This document shows positions 24,443 to 34,100 of a stretch of 43,930 bases of DNA, piece by piece. Both the position numbers and the translations under genes were made by a program. The notes beneath the pieces are model-generated. The model had not been told where the DNA came from. It saw nothing but the letters and a program-made list of their open reading frames with translations, and ran no database searches. The DNA is from an uncultured Prevotella sp. (GTDB lineage: Bacteria; Bacteroidota; Bacteroidia; Bacteroidales; Bacteroidaceae), in the NCBI GenBank assembly GCA_944320235.1, contig CALUGQ010000025.1, positions 1-43,930 of the forward strand. Reading direction: 5' to 3'. How positions within the stretch are numbered: the first letter of the stretch is position 1; the number at the start of each line of letters is the position of its first letter.

Positions 24443-25849
24443 ATGAACAAACAACAACTCTTGCTGGCAGCGGCCATGCTGCTGGCGGCAACGGCAAGTG
24501 CACAGACAAAGGCCGGAGGCATATCGCAGGCGATGCTCAACGACATACGCAGCAGCCAGAAGATGACCACCGCCGACCGCGCAATAGCCAACGCAATAGC
24601 TGCAAACTCCATCGACGCACTGGCAAAGAACCACGCAAACGCAGGCGCAATAGACACCCACTTCAGCATAGAGACACCCACGCAGACCATAACCGACCAA
24701 CTGCAGTCGGGCCGGTGCTGGATGTTCAGCGGCATGAACGTGCTCCGCTCCGCATTCGCACAGCGCACTGACTCGCTCCGCGTGGATTTCTCGCAGGCCT
24801 ACCTGTTCTTCTACGACCAGCTGGAAAAGGCCAACCTCTTCCTCCAAGGGGTGATAGACACAGCCGAGAAGCCCATCGACGACCAGCGCGTGCAGTTCTT
24901 CTTCAAGCACCCGATAAGCGACGGAGGCACGTTCTGCGGCGTGGCCGACCTTGCCGACAAGTACGGGCTTGTGCCAAAGGAGGTGATGCCCGAGACTTTC
25001 TCGAGCGACAACACGGCCCGCATGGCTGCCCTCGTAAGCTCGAAGCTGCGCGAACAGGGCCTGCAACTGCGCCAGATGGCAGCCGACAAGAAAGACGCCA
25101 AGGACATAGAGGCCGCCAAGACACGCATGCTCGGCACGATATACCGCATGCTCGCGCTCACCATAGGCGAGCCGCCGCAGAGCTTCAGCTACGCCTTCAA
25201 GGACAAGGAGGGGCGCACCGTGGGCCAGGCAAAGACGTACACGCCGAAGGAATTCTTCAAGGAGGTAGTGGGCGGGCCCATCAACGGCACGTTCATCATG
25301 GCAATGAACGACCCGCGCCGGCCTTATTACAAAACCTACGAGGTAGAATACGACCGCCACACCTACGACGGACACAACTGGAAGTACATCAACCTGCCGA
25401 TGGACGACATCGAAGAGATGGCCATAGCCTCGCTGAAAGACGGGCGCAAGCTGTACAGCTCGTATGACGTAGGCAAGTTCCTCGACAGCAAGCGGGGCTA
25501 CGTAGACACAGAAAACTATGACTACGCATCGCTCCTCGGCACCACATTCGGCATGGACAAGGCCGCCCGCATAAGCACTTACGACAGCGGCTCGACCCAC
25601 GCCATGACCCTCACCGCCGTCGACCTCGACGCAGAAGGCAAGGCCACGAAGTGGAAAGTGGAGAACAGCTGGGGCGCGGAGTGGAGCCAGCAGCGCGGAT
25701 ACCTCATCATGTCTGACACGTGGTTCCGCGAGTATATGTTCCGCCTCGTGGTGAACAAGAAGTATGTTCCGGCCAAGATCCTGAAGCTCAGCGAGCAGGA
25801 ACCCATCATGGTGATGCCCGAAGACCCGCTCTTCGCCGAAGACAAGTAA
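24443..25849 (+). CDS. pepC: Secreted C1B cysteine peptidase, PepC/bleomycin hydrolase-like
   Basis: A 468-residue papain-fold aminopeptidase C. It has a signal peptide (MNKQQLLLAAAMLLAATASA, then Q), which cytoplasmic PepC enzymes lack, so this form acts in the periplasm or is lipid-free exported. Catalytic residues are visible: oxyanion Gln and nucleophile Cys in LQSGRCWMFSGMN, the His in STHAMTLTAVD, and the Asn in ENSWGAEW. Length is close to the family norm of about 450. Exported PepC-like peptidases are common in saccharolytic/proteolytic Bacteroidota. It probably shares transcripts with the NUDIX gene 43 bp upstream. Confidence 0.92.
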   Translation: MNKQQLLLAAAMLLAATASAQTKAGGISQAMLNDIRSSQKMTTADRAIANAIAANSIDALAKNHANAGAIDTHFSIETPTQTITDQLQSGRCWMFSGMNVLRSAFAQRTDSLRVDFSQAYLFFYDQLEKANLFLQGVIDTAEKPIDDQRVQFFFKHPISDGGTFCGVADLADKYGLVPKEVMPETFSSDNTARMAALVSSKLREQGLQLRQMAADKKDAKDIEAAKTRMLGTIYRMLALTIGEPPQSFSYAFKDKEGRTVGQAKTYTPKEFFKEVVGGPINGTFIMAMNDPRRPYYKTYEVEYDRHTYDGHNWKYINLPMDDIEEMAIASLKDGRKLYSSYDVGKFLDSKRGYVDTENYDYASLLGTTFGMDKAARISTYDSGSTHAMTLTAVDLDAEGKATKWKVENSWGAEWSQQRGYLIMSDTWFREYMFRLVVNKKYVPAKILKLSEQEPIMVMPEDPLFAEDK

Positions 25850-25979
25850 GCTAAGGGGGGGAGTGCCACTAAAGGGATGGGAGCTGCCGCAAGCTCAATT
25901 TTGAACCAAACGACTTTCCGGTGTCGGCCCTGCCGCCGCGCGACGGGCCACGGCCGGCATCCATATAACATGCCTGACA

Positions 25980-26651
25980 ATGCTTAGAAAGAAGCTATTC
26001 GCCATCATAGCTGGCGTATCTGCAATGCCGATATGTGCGCAGGAATCCCTTGACACGCCAGCAGCACAGCCGGTCCGAGAAGCTTACACAGCTGTGCCTG
26101 CGGCTGCCCCGTCGGAATTGGCGGACTCGCTCGCGCTCCCGAGGCTCACAGAACGCGGCACGATAGCACGCTACTCATTGTGGAGCCCGTTCGGAGTGTG
26201 GAACGACTGGGGGCTGCACAGCGGGCTCAACGCTTCGCTGTCGCTGTCGGCCACGGTCGGCCTGGGGCACAACTCGGGTTCGGGCTTCGCCCAAAGCGTG
26301 GCCCTCATGTATGCCACTGAGCTGGCCCCGCGCCTCTCGCTTGGCGTCGGGGGATATTACTCTCACTTCAACTGGGGCGCGGCTCAGTATGGCGACGCAG
26401 GCCTGACAGCCATGCTCGGATACCGTTTCAACGAGCACTGGGAAGCCTACCTGTTCGGACAGAAGACCATAATGACGCCGAAGATGCCCATGCCGCTATA
26501 TTACATGGGCGACTTCGGCGACAAAATCGGGGCAGAGCTGCGCTACAACGTCAACCGCTCACTGAGCATCGGCATCAGCATATGGCACCAAAGCGCGCCA
26601 AACCAGCGTAGGTTCATGCCTACGCCACATACTTCAGGCGCAGGCTATTGA
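25980..26651 (+). CDS. Putative outer-membrane barrel or exported protein
   Basis: I do not recognise the family of this 223-residue protein. It has a signal peptide (MLRKKLFAIIAGVSAMPICA) and a Pro/Ala-rich linker, then amphipathic beta strands (LNASLSLSATVGLGHNSGSG, LAPRLSLGVGGYYSHFNWG, WEAYLFGQKTIM, IGISIWHQS), which suggests an outer-membrane barrel. The last strand is followed by a polar tail (PTPHTSGAGY) that runs 32 bp into the 3' end of the convergent copper ATPase gene. The tail may be a recent extension after loss of an earlier stop. Confidence 0.7.
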   Translation: MLRKKLFAIIAGVSAMPICAQESLDTPAAQPVREAYTAVPAAAPSELADSLALPRLTERGTIARYSLWSPFGVWNDWGLHSGLNASLSLSATVGLGHNSGSGFAQSVALMYATELAPRLSLGVGGYYSHFNWGAAQYGDAGLTAMLGYRFNEHWEAYLFGQKTIMTPKMPMPLYYMGDFGDKIGAELRYNVNRSLSIGISIWHQSAPNQRRFMPTPHTSGAGY

Positions 26652-28551
26652 GCACCACGCTCACACTGCTCATGGCCATCAGCGCGCTGGCCCACATCGG
26701 CGTTATCTGGAAGTCGGCCACGGGGCTTAGCACACCGGCGGCAAGCGGAATGCAAACCACATTGTATACAAACGCCCAAAAGAGGTTCTGGCGAATCATG
26801 CCCACCGTCTTGCGCGACAGGCGTATGGCCTCGGGGATGCGGCGGAGGTCTGTTCCCATGAGCGTTACCTGCGCCACGTCCATCGCGATGTCCGTTCCTT
26901 TGCCCATGGCGATGCTCACATCAGCTGCGGCAAGGGCCTGGCTGTCATTGATGCCGTCGCCAACCATGGCTACACGATGGCCTTCTGTCTGTAGCTTCCT
27001 CACCATGTCTTCCTTGTCCTGCGGCATTACCATGCTTTGGTAATGCCCAATGCCTGCCTTGGCAGCCCAATAGGCAGCTGCCTCTTCAGTATCACCGCTC
27101 ATCATGTATATGTCAATCCCCTCGCCCCTAAGTTCCTCCATGGCCTCGCGGGCATGGGGCTTTAGCGTTTCGCGGCTTTCCAATTGCGCATTGAACGGCA
27201 CAGCCCGTGGACCGATTGCGTCAAATGACGCCTCTACAGGCTCTCCCCCGGCATTCGGCATGGTCAGCGTGCCGGTCTTGTCAACCACCATCGCGCTTAC
27301 CTTGCGCAGGTTCTCCAGTGCAGTTGCATCCTTTATGAGTATGCCCAGGCCAGCCGCCTTGCCTATGCCCACCATGAGGGCGGTGGGCGTGGCCAGCCCC
27401 ATGGCGCATGGGCAGGCTATCACCAGCACCGAGACGGCAGAGAGAACGGCACGCGGCATGGCCTCCACGCCGCCTACGGCGAGCCACACTGCAAATGTAA
27501 CCACGGCTATGGCGAGCACTGCCGGCACGAATACGAGCGCTATACGATCGACCACACGCTGGACCGGGGCCTTAGACCCTTGCGCTTCCTGCACCATCTT
27601 GATGATGCCGGCCAATACGGTCTTAGAGCCTACGGCCTCGGCCTTGAAGCGCAACGAGCCCTCGCGTGCCACGGTACCGGCCAGCACACGCGAACCTTTC
27701 ACCTTTGCCACAGGCGCAGGCTCGCCGATTATCATGCTCTCGTCAATGCGCGCCGAACCGCTGACAACCGTACCGTCGACTGGCACTTTCTCGCCCGCCC
27801 TCACCTCGATGGTGTCGCCAGGCTGCAAGGCCGATATGGGGACCTCGGCCACCATGCCGCCGTCTACGAGGTGAGCCGTCTTCGGGGCGAGGCCCATAAG
27901 GCCCCTTATGGCCGAGGCCGTACCTTTCTTCGCACGCTCTTCCATGAACCGCCCGGTGAGCACGAATGTGATGATCATCACCGAAGCGTCGTAATACGTA
28001 TGCCACTCTATGCCACGCGCCCCCCAAACGGCCTCGCCCCAGAACGTGTTGAACACACTCAGCAGGAACGACACGCACGTGCTCATGGCCACAAGCGTGT
28101 CCATGCCGGCCGATGCGTGGAGAGCCTGGCGCACGGCGGTGACGTAGAACTGACGGCCGCAGCAGGCGAGGTTGAACAGCGCGACGATGAGCATCAACTG
28201 GTTGGCCGCATCACGGCCGCCAACGCTCACCCATCCCATGGACAGACTCATCGTGAGGGCTGCAAACAGCCACGAAGCCACCACGCGGCGGCGCAGCCTT
28301 ACGTAGGCCCTGCGCTCCATGGCCTCCACGTTGCGGTCTTCCTCTATCACCATGTCGTAGCCTATGGCTGCCAGTTCCTCCTTCATCTTCTGGAGCGACG
28401 TGCGCCCTGGGTCGAACTCCACGAGAGCCGTGCGCGACGGCAGGCTGACAGCTGCCGAGGCCACGCCGTCGAGCGAGTTGAGCTTGCGCTCTACATTGGC
28501 CGAACAACCGGCACACATCATGCCAAGAATGGCAACTGTCTTCTTTTCCAT
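26620..28551 (-). CDS. copA: Heavy-metal (copper-type) P1B-ATPase lacking most of its N-domain
   Basis: A 643-residue metal-exporting ATPase of the inner membrane. An N-terminal HMA domain binds metal at C13/C16 (GMMCAGCSANV). CPC at 380-382 is the transmembrane Cu(I) site motif. D424 in DKTGTLT is the phosphorylated Asp, and GDGIND is at 531-536. Two oddities: the actuator TGE motif reads IGE at 275-277, and only 55 residues separate DKTGTLT from SGD. The nucleotide-binding domain with its SEHPL motif, about 100 residues, should lie there. Total length is about 100 short of usual CopA. Start chosen at 28551 (MEKKTVAILG); the longer frame upstream is not protein-like. Confidence 0.85.
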   Translation of the reverse strand: MEKKTVAILGMMCAGCSANVERKLNSLDGVASAAVSLPSRTALVEFDPGRTSLQKMKEELAAIGYDMVIEEDRNVEAMERRAYVRLRRRVVASWLFAALTMSLSMGWVSVGGRDAANQLMLIVALFNLACCGRQFYVTAVRQALHASAGMDTLVAMSTCVSFLLSVFNTFWGEAVWGARGIEWHTYYDASVMIITFVLTGRFMEERAKKGTASAIRGLMGLAPKTAHLVDGGMVAEVPISALQPGDTIEVRAGEKVPVDGTVVSGSARIDESMIIGEPAPVAKVKGSRVLAGTVAREGSLRFKAEAVGSKTVLAGIIKMVQEAQGSKAPVQRVVDRIALVFVPAVLAIAVVTFAVWLAVGGVEAMPRAVLSAVSVLVIACPCAMGLATPTALMVGIGKAAGLGILIKDATALENLRKVSAMVVDKTGTLTMPNAGGEPVEASFDAIGPRAVPFNAQLESRETLKPHAREAMEELRGEGIDIYMMSGDTEEAAAYWAAKAGIGHYQSMVMPQDKEDMVRKLQTEGHRVAMVGDGINDSQALAAADVSIAMGKGTDIAMDVAQVTLMGTDLRRIPEAIRLSRKTVGMIRQNLFWAFVYNVVCIPLAAGVLSPVADFQITPMWASALMAMSSVSVVLNSLRLKYVA

Positions 28552-28685
28552 CTTTATCCTTTTGTTGTGTCTATCAGTATGCAGGCTCAGGCAAGCCGCA
28601 GACTCATGCTGCCGTTGCAGGGCTGCCGCCGCCCTCAAGCCCGCGGAGGCAGGCTTGAGCTTGAGTTCCATCTGCTTTCTGCCTG

Positions 28686-28693
28686 CAAAGTTA
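28686..28693 (-). promoter_or_regulatory. -7 promoter box upstream of the copper ATPase
   Basis: TAACTTTG on the minus strand, 135 bp before the start codon. No good -33 box is seen, which would fit an activator-dependent promoter such as one controlled by the HMA-AraC protein nearby. Confidence 0.4.
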
Positions 28694-28892
28694 CTAAAAG
28701 ACAAGCCTTGCCCCGTTACGGAATGATGGAAAAGAATTACAAGTTTATGGCAAGCGCAACGACGGGCCTGCGATGACACGCCACCACCCCACGTTCAGCC
28801 ACTGCTCCACTTACTTCCGGGCAGGTTTGCAACAGGCCACATACATTGTTTGCCACAAACATCTTACGGGCCTAAGACACATAAACAGTCGG

Positions 28893-28973
28893 CTGCGGGT
28901 TGCAGACCCGCAGCAACCTGGGTGCTTCCCAGCAGCAACTTAGATGCTTCCTTGAAGCAACGAGGGAGTTTCC
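28893..28973 (+). repeat. Hairpin followed by three 22-bp degenerate direct repeats
   Basis: CTGCGGGT (28893-28900) pairs with ACCCGCAG (28906-28913). Three related 19-mers, CAGCAACCTGGGTGCTTCC and its variants, start at 28911, 28933 and 28955, 22 bp apart. The copies differ from the ACGGCC family, but the period is the same. No gene lies between 28552 and 29332. Confidence 0.5.
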
Positions 28974-29139
28974 TTGCGTCTGCGCGTGAGCGTTCTTTGA
29001 ACCGGAGCGGATGCATCTCCAAAGAAGCGGGCTTACCTTTTGCGAAATCAAGGATTATGTTTGCCAAGGCATGAAAGGCGGTAACTGATGTTTACAAAGC
29101 AAGGGGCAAGAAGCCATGCTCGGAGCATGGCGGCAGGAA

Positions 29140-29283
29140 ACAGGCCGTCTGGCCATGCGACAGAGGCTGTTTTGCAGGGCCAAACGGCCTGTTTTGGGAA
29201 GCGGAGCGACTGCAATCGCAACACGCTGACATACAGCGCGTTGCAGTAAACGCCGCCAATGGCAACAAAACCTTACAAAAACG
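29140..29283 (+). repeat. 22-bp phased repeat array, locus 3, with conserved tail
   Basis: Cores at 29140, 29162, 29184 and a decayed one at 29206 (ACAGGCCGTCTG, AGAGGCTGTTTT, ACGGCCTGTTTT, GCGACTGCAATC), 22 bp apart. A hairpin CGCTG-ACATA-CAGCG follows at 29224-29238, and CTTACAAAAACG ends the tail at 29272-29283, 66 bp after the last core. Confidence 0.65.
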
Positions 29284-29332
29284 CCACGTGAAACGCGCCA
29301 TGCCGCAGCGCGATGAGGGCAGGCCGGCCGGC

Positions 29333-29914
29333 TCACTTGTCGCCGCCAAGCCCGTCGATAGGCTTCAGCCCGTCGCCGCGGCCGGCCTTGAATTGCGACG
29401 GGGTCATGCCCGTTACCGCCTTGAACTGCGTGCTAAGGTAAGCCACGCTTGAGTAATTAAGCTCCAGGGCAATCTCCGTGAGCGACTTCTCGCCGTAAAA
29501 CAGCAACTCCTTAACCCGCTCGACACGTTGCAGGATGAAGTAACGCTCGATGGTGATGCCCGTGGACTCGGAGAACAACTTGCTCAGCGAGCTGTAATCT
29601 GAGCCCAGGCGACCGGCCAGATATGCCGAGAGATTGATGCCAGACTGCCCGCCGCCGTAATGCACAAGCTCTATGATGGCCGTCCGTATGCGGTCGACAG
29701 CCTGCCTACGCGGGTCGATGAGCAACTCGAATCCCAGCCGCCCAAGCTCCGAAGACAGCCGCTCGCGCTGCCCGGGGGCCAGCTCGCCCGCCACCCTGGC
29801 CACGCCAAGCTCCACCGACAGCGGCTCAAGGCCAATGCCGGTGAGGATGCCCTCGACCGCTCTCCTGCACCTGTCGCACACCATGTTCTTTATGTATAAC
29901 GTAGTATCTGCCAT
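29333..29914 (-). CDS. AraC-family regulator with N-terminal HMA metal-binding domain
   Basis: A 193-residue fusion. Residues 1-70 form an HMA (heavy-metal-associated) domain with MVCDRC (C13, C16), the same spacing as in the ATPase. The C-terminal 100 residues are an AraC DNA-binding domain (LSKLFSESTGITIERYFILQ, VKELLFYGEKSLTEIALELN, FKAVTGMTPSQFK). Such proteins are widespread in Bacteroidota, commonly beside copper ATPase genes, and likely sense copper through the CxxC. It is encoded on the same strand just upstream of the ATPase, separated by repeat DNA. Start set at 29914, where the HMA domain begins. Confidence 0.88.
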   Translation of the reverse strand: MADTTLYIKNMVCDRCRRAVEGILTGIGLEPLSVELGVARVAGELAPGQRERLSSELGRLGFELLIDPRRQAVDRIRTAIIELVHYGGGQSGINLSAYLAGRLGSDYSSLSKLFSESTGITIERYFILQRVERVKELLFYGEKSLTEIALELNYSSVAYLSTQFKAVTGMTPSQFKAGRGDGLKPIDGLGGDK

Positions 29915-30031
29915 AAGCCAATGCCTTTTGCCGCGCACCCAATCACCCACCAGCGCAGGCACGCACACTGCAAAAATACGCAAAATCGGCGAAAAGCGCG
30001 CCGCAGGCATGGCCTTTTCAAAATAATTACG

Positions 30032-30039
30032 TATTTTTG
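30032..30039 (+). promoter_or_regulatory. -7 promoter box of the TPR protein gene
   Basis: TATTTTTG matches TAnnTTTG 30 bp before the start codon. The -33 box is poor (TTTTC). Confidence 0.45.
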
Positions 30040-30069
30040 CCGCCAAGAACAAACAAAGACATAAAGCTG

Positions 30070-30948
30070 ATGAACTTTTTCAAGGCATTGTTCGGGGGGA
30101 GCGAAGAGACACCCGAACAGAAACAACAGGCCGACGAGGCACGCAGGTTCGATATGTTCAAGTACGACGGAGTGAAGGCAGCGAAGATCGGCCAGCACGC
30201 TTACGCCGTGAAATGCTTCAACGAAGCACTGAAGATACACGAGGACCTGGAGGTGCGCGACTACCTATCACAAGCCCTCATACGCACAGGCGAACTGGCC
30301 GAGGCTTACGAACAGTTGCAGAAACTGGCCGAGGCCGAGCCTGAGAACATGGCCATATGGCTGCGCACGGCGCAAGTGGCACACATGATGGAGAACTACA
30401 CGGCCATGGCAGGAGCCTGCGAGCGAGCGCTGCTCATAGACAACTCGAACGCCCGCGCACACTATCTCTACGCCCAGGCCTGCATCGGCCAGGACGACAC
30501 AGTGAACGCAATAGCCATGCTCACCAAGGCCATAACGCTGCAGGCCGACATGGCCGACGCTTACCTGCTGCGCGGGCAGACGCTGCTGAAGATGGGCGAC
30601 ACGGCCGGAGCCGGGGAGGACTGCGCCCACCTCTTGGCCGACCATGCTGACAACGAGGACGTGCTCTTGCTCAACGCGCGCATCGAGAGGGCCAAGGGCG
30701 AGGACGACAAGGCCATCGAGGCATACGGAAAAGTGATTGACGCCAACCCGTTCTGCGCTGACGCATACAAGGAACGGGGCGCAGTGAAATACGAAAAAGG
30801 CGACATGAAAGGCGCGCAGGAAGACGCACAGCGCGCCATGGAACTGCAGCCCGAAGGCATGGAGGGCGTCAGCGGCGACTACTCCGCCGAGGGCGTGGAG
30901 CAGAAAACGCAACAGGCTTACAGCAACATGAACCCTTTCGGACTGTAA
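30070..30948 (+). CDS. TPR-repeat protein
   Basis: A 292-residue protein made largely of tetratricopeptide repeats (KIGQHAYAVKCFNEALKIHE, ELAEAYEQLQKLAEAEPEN, DDKAIEAYGKVIDANPF, DMKGAQEDAQRAMELQPE). There is no signal peptide. The N-terminus MNFFKALFGGSEETPEQKQQ may be a short helix followed by a linker. TPR proteins act as protein-binding scaffolds in the cytoplasm; partners are unknown. It has its own -7 box and a strong terminator, so it is monocistronic. It is divergent from the HMA-AraC gene. Start is ATG 30070; the 11 codons upstream overlap the promoter box. Confidence 0.85.
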   Translation: MNFFKALFGGSEETPEQKQQADEARRFDMFKYDGVKAAKIGQHAYAVKCFNEALKIHEDLEVRDYLSQALIRTGELAEAYEQLQKLAEAEPENMAIWLRTAQVAHMMENYTAMAGACERALLIDNSNARAHYLYAQACIGQDDTVNAIAMLTKAITLQADMADAYLLRGQTLLKMGDTAGAGEDCAHLLADHADNEDVLLLNARIERAKGEDDKAIEAYGKVIDANPFCADAYKERGAVKYEKGDMKGAQEDAQRAMELQPEGMEGVSGDYSAEGVEQKTQQAYSNMNPFGL

Positions 30949-30973
30949 GATAGCACGGCCACAAAACGCTTAC

Positions 30974-31018
30974 GCTCGGCGGCAACGGTACCCACCCGTT
31001 GCCGCCGAGCTTCTTTCT
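30974..31018 (+). terminator. Intrinsic terminator of the TPR gene
   Basis: A perfect 15-bp stem (GCTCGGCGGCAACGG 30974-30988 with its complement 30996-31010), a 7-nt loop, then TTCTTTCT. Confidence 0.9.
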
Positions 31019-31056
31019 GCCCCCACGGGCGGCTCTGCGCTCCCGGCGGCACCGGC

Positions 31057-31100
31057 AAAACAACATGGCGGCAACCGGCCCGAGGCCAGCTGCCGCCATG
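31057..31100 (-). terminator. Intrinsic terminator of the lyase gene
   Basis: On the minus strand CATGGCGGCA (31091-31100) pairs perfectly with TGCCGCCATG (31064-31073), and TTGTTTTG follows. It lies 23 bp after the lyase stop. Confidence 0.7.
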
Positions 31101-31123
31101 GGATACATGACGCCGCGAAGCGA

Positions 31124-34100
31124 TTACTTCACTACAACTTTCTTGCTGTCCATAATGTAAACGCCCTTGGCAAGCTTGCCGAGCGGCTGGCCAGCCTTGC
31201 GTACAAGCACGCCGCCGGTGGTGTAGACGTTGCTCTTCAGCACGCCGCCGTCGGTCTCAATGCCTTCAATTCCGGTGCCGATGTGGTCGGCATCGCCTAC
31301 CTCAATGAGGTAGATGTGGCATCCGGCGGTAGAGGAAACGAGCACATCAACGAGCTTGGTGCCAAGGTTGAGAGGCACGGTCCACTCGTATGTGGTCTTC
31401 GCCTTCGGCTCGCAGCTGCCTATCTCCACTCCGTCGACAGAGAGTTTCACGCCGCGCCCCTCGCTGCTCTTGTGCGACTCTACCTCCATGAGTATCTTCT
31501 GTCCGGGCAGCACACCGCTGATGGTAAACTGCAAGTCGCTGCCGTTGAGCCAGAGATATGAGCCGCCGGCGTAGGTGCCGATGCTCGTCTCGGGATAGTC
31601 GATGGCCACAGCTATGGTATTGTTCAGCTTCGTCACGTTGTTAAAGAGCAGGCCCTTGGTCTCCTCTATGGTCACTCCGTTGGCCTTAAGCTCAGTGGGC
31701 GATGTTATCTTGCTGCCATACCAGTAGATGGTGTTGGGCGCTTTCAGTCCGTCGGCATCGGTCACTCCGCCGTCTTTCTCGTAACGGCGCCATCCGGTCT
31801 CGGTGCCTGCTGCGGGCCAAGGCTCGCTCACGTGCTCGCTGGCCTCGGCCTCAAGGTTGGTCTGGGTGGCGGTGCTCCATGCGGTGAAGTCCCACTTGCG
31901 GTACTCCTGCACGTCAGGGTTATCCTCGCCCGGGTCGGGGTTGGGGTTGGCCTCGCCGCCTACTACGCGCAGTATGCCCTCGGTGTAGAGGTCAGAGGTA
32001 TCCCACTCCTGGCCCTCGCCGGGCGTTGCGGGCTGTATCTCGGCAAAGGTGCCGGTGATGTTAAGGCTGGATGAGGTGAACACGTGGTACTCGGTCTTGT
32101 CATACGGGGCCTCGTCGATGATGCCGCCGTTAACCTGCAGTATGGCGCCCTCGCCCAGGGTGATGGCCCCGTCGGCATAGATGGTGCTGCTCTCGGCGCG
32201 GTCTGCCAGCACGTTTACGATGGCACCTCCTGCCACGTTGAGCGTCTTGGTGAGCGTTAGGCCGCGGTCCTTGCTGGCCACGGTGTCACCGCCCTGGATT
32301 ATCGCGCCCTCGTTCAGCGTGACGGCGCTGCCAATCGAGCCTTCGCCGGCGAGCGTAGCGTCGGCGTTAACGGTGTAGTTGCCGCCGCCGGTGTGCTTGC
32401 CGTTCACAATGAGCGAGCCTCCGCTGACGGTCGTAGTGCCTTTATATACGTTGTTTCCGTTAAGCCTCCAAGCGCCGGAGCCTTCCTTGATGATTGAGGT
32501 GTTGGCGTCCTTGTTGGCCGAAGTCTTGTTGTCTATCACTCCGTTGAAGGTCTCGTCGGAGTTGGCGCCGCCCACGTGCCATATCATCTTGGCGTTGGTG
32601 GTGTTCTTCGACGAAGCACTCAGGTAAGTGCCGGCGTCGCCGCTGAGGCCTCCGATGTACTGCTCGTCGTTGGTGTTCCAGCAAACCACGCGTGCGTTGC
32701 CCTTGAGGTAAACCCTCGTGTTGGGCATTCCCTTGAAGCCCTTCTGGAACATCAGCTGGCTGCCGTCTTTCTCTGTGCCAACTCCGTTGGCCACGAGCGT
32801 GCCGTAGAACTTGGTCCAGTCGCCCTCAAGATACTCGCGCACGTAGGGTATACGGTACTCTAGCGTGCCCGTGCCGGTGACATCGCACTTGATGGTGGCG
32901 TTCTTGTTGATGGCGAAAGTGGAGTATGTGCCTTCCTGCACCTCGATGGGGAACCTGTAGGCAAGCTCCAGCCCATTGCCATTCTCTACCTTGAAGTTGC
33001 CGCCTGCGAGCACAAGTTTCTGCGCGGCGTCGGCCTCGTCGAGGAACACCTGCTTATCGGCAAGCTGCTTCATGTAGGTGAGGTTGAGCGTAACGCTGTC
33101 CTTGAGGATGGTGTTCCCGTCGTACTTGAAGAAGTCTTGCGATGCAGGCTCGACAGTTCCGCCGCCGCCGAGGATGAGGTTTGCCTCGCCCTCGATGCTG
33201 CCCGACATGGCAACCGTCGCTCCTTCGGCCACGCGGAACTCGGTGTCCTTGTACATAGTGGCGTTGCGGTTTGTGCTGGTGGTTGGGCCGGTGTAGTCCC
33301 ATGCGCCGCCGTCCCATATCCAGTTCTGTGCGTACTCGTATGAAGCGCCGATGGCACTCTTCTCGCCTCCGTCCTTAAGTGTGTTGAAGGCGAACTCGCC
33401 GTCGTGGAGCACGGTCTGGCCGGTGTAGCCGTTCAGCGTCTCGACGGTGAGCCTGCCGGAGCGCGTCTTGTTGAGCGATGCCGTGCCTTCGAGCGAGCCC
33501 TCGCCTGTGATGGTTACGTCGGCCTCTGTGCGAACCACCACGGCCTCCTTCTCGACAGGCTCGTCGAGGGTTATCACCTCGTCCTGCTCGGGGGCTATGA
33601 GCCAGTTGTTCTCGTCGCCAACGAACGTCTCGCAGTCTACCATCTCAACAGGCTCTGGCTTCGTCTTGGCCTCGAGCGTCACGTAGTCCGACTTCTCCTC
33701 GCCCTTGAAGGCGCAAACGCGGAAGGTGTAGGCAGAGCCAGCCGTAAGCCCGTTGACAACGCACTGCTGCACATCGACATCTGTACGGGCCACTTCTTTC
33801 CAAGCCTCTCCGTCCTGCAGCTCTACGATGAAGCCGTCCTCGCCCTCGGTATAGTCGGCCCATCCTATGGTGATGCTGGTCACGTCGGTGGCGGCTGCCT
33901 CAACGAGCATAGGCTCGCGGAGGTAGAAGGGGCGGTTTTCGGTGGACAGGCTGTTGATGTAGTTCTCTATGTTTGCGTAGCCGTTGGCTGCGATGGTCAT
34001 GGCGTCGTCCTTCTGCGGGTCGGTGCCGTTGGCCTCTTCCCATGCGTCGGGCATTCCGTCGTTGTCGCTGTCGGCAGGCTTCTCGAAGCTCTTCAGCGTC

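Noticed and set aside
24218-25600. Minus-strand 460-aa ORF opposite pepC
   Set aside because: PepC has a signal peptide and all catalytic residues on the plus strand; the antisense translation has none.
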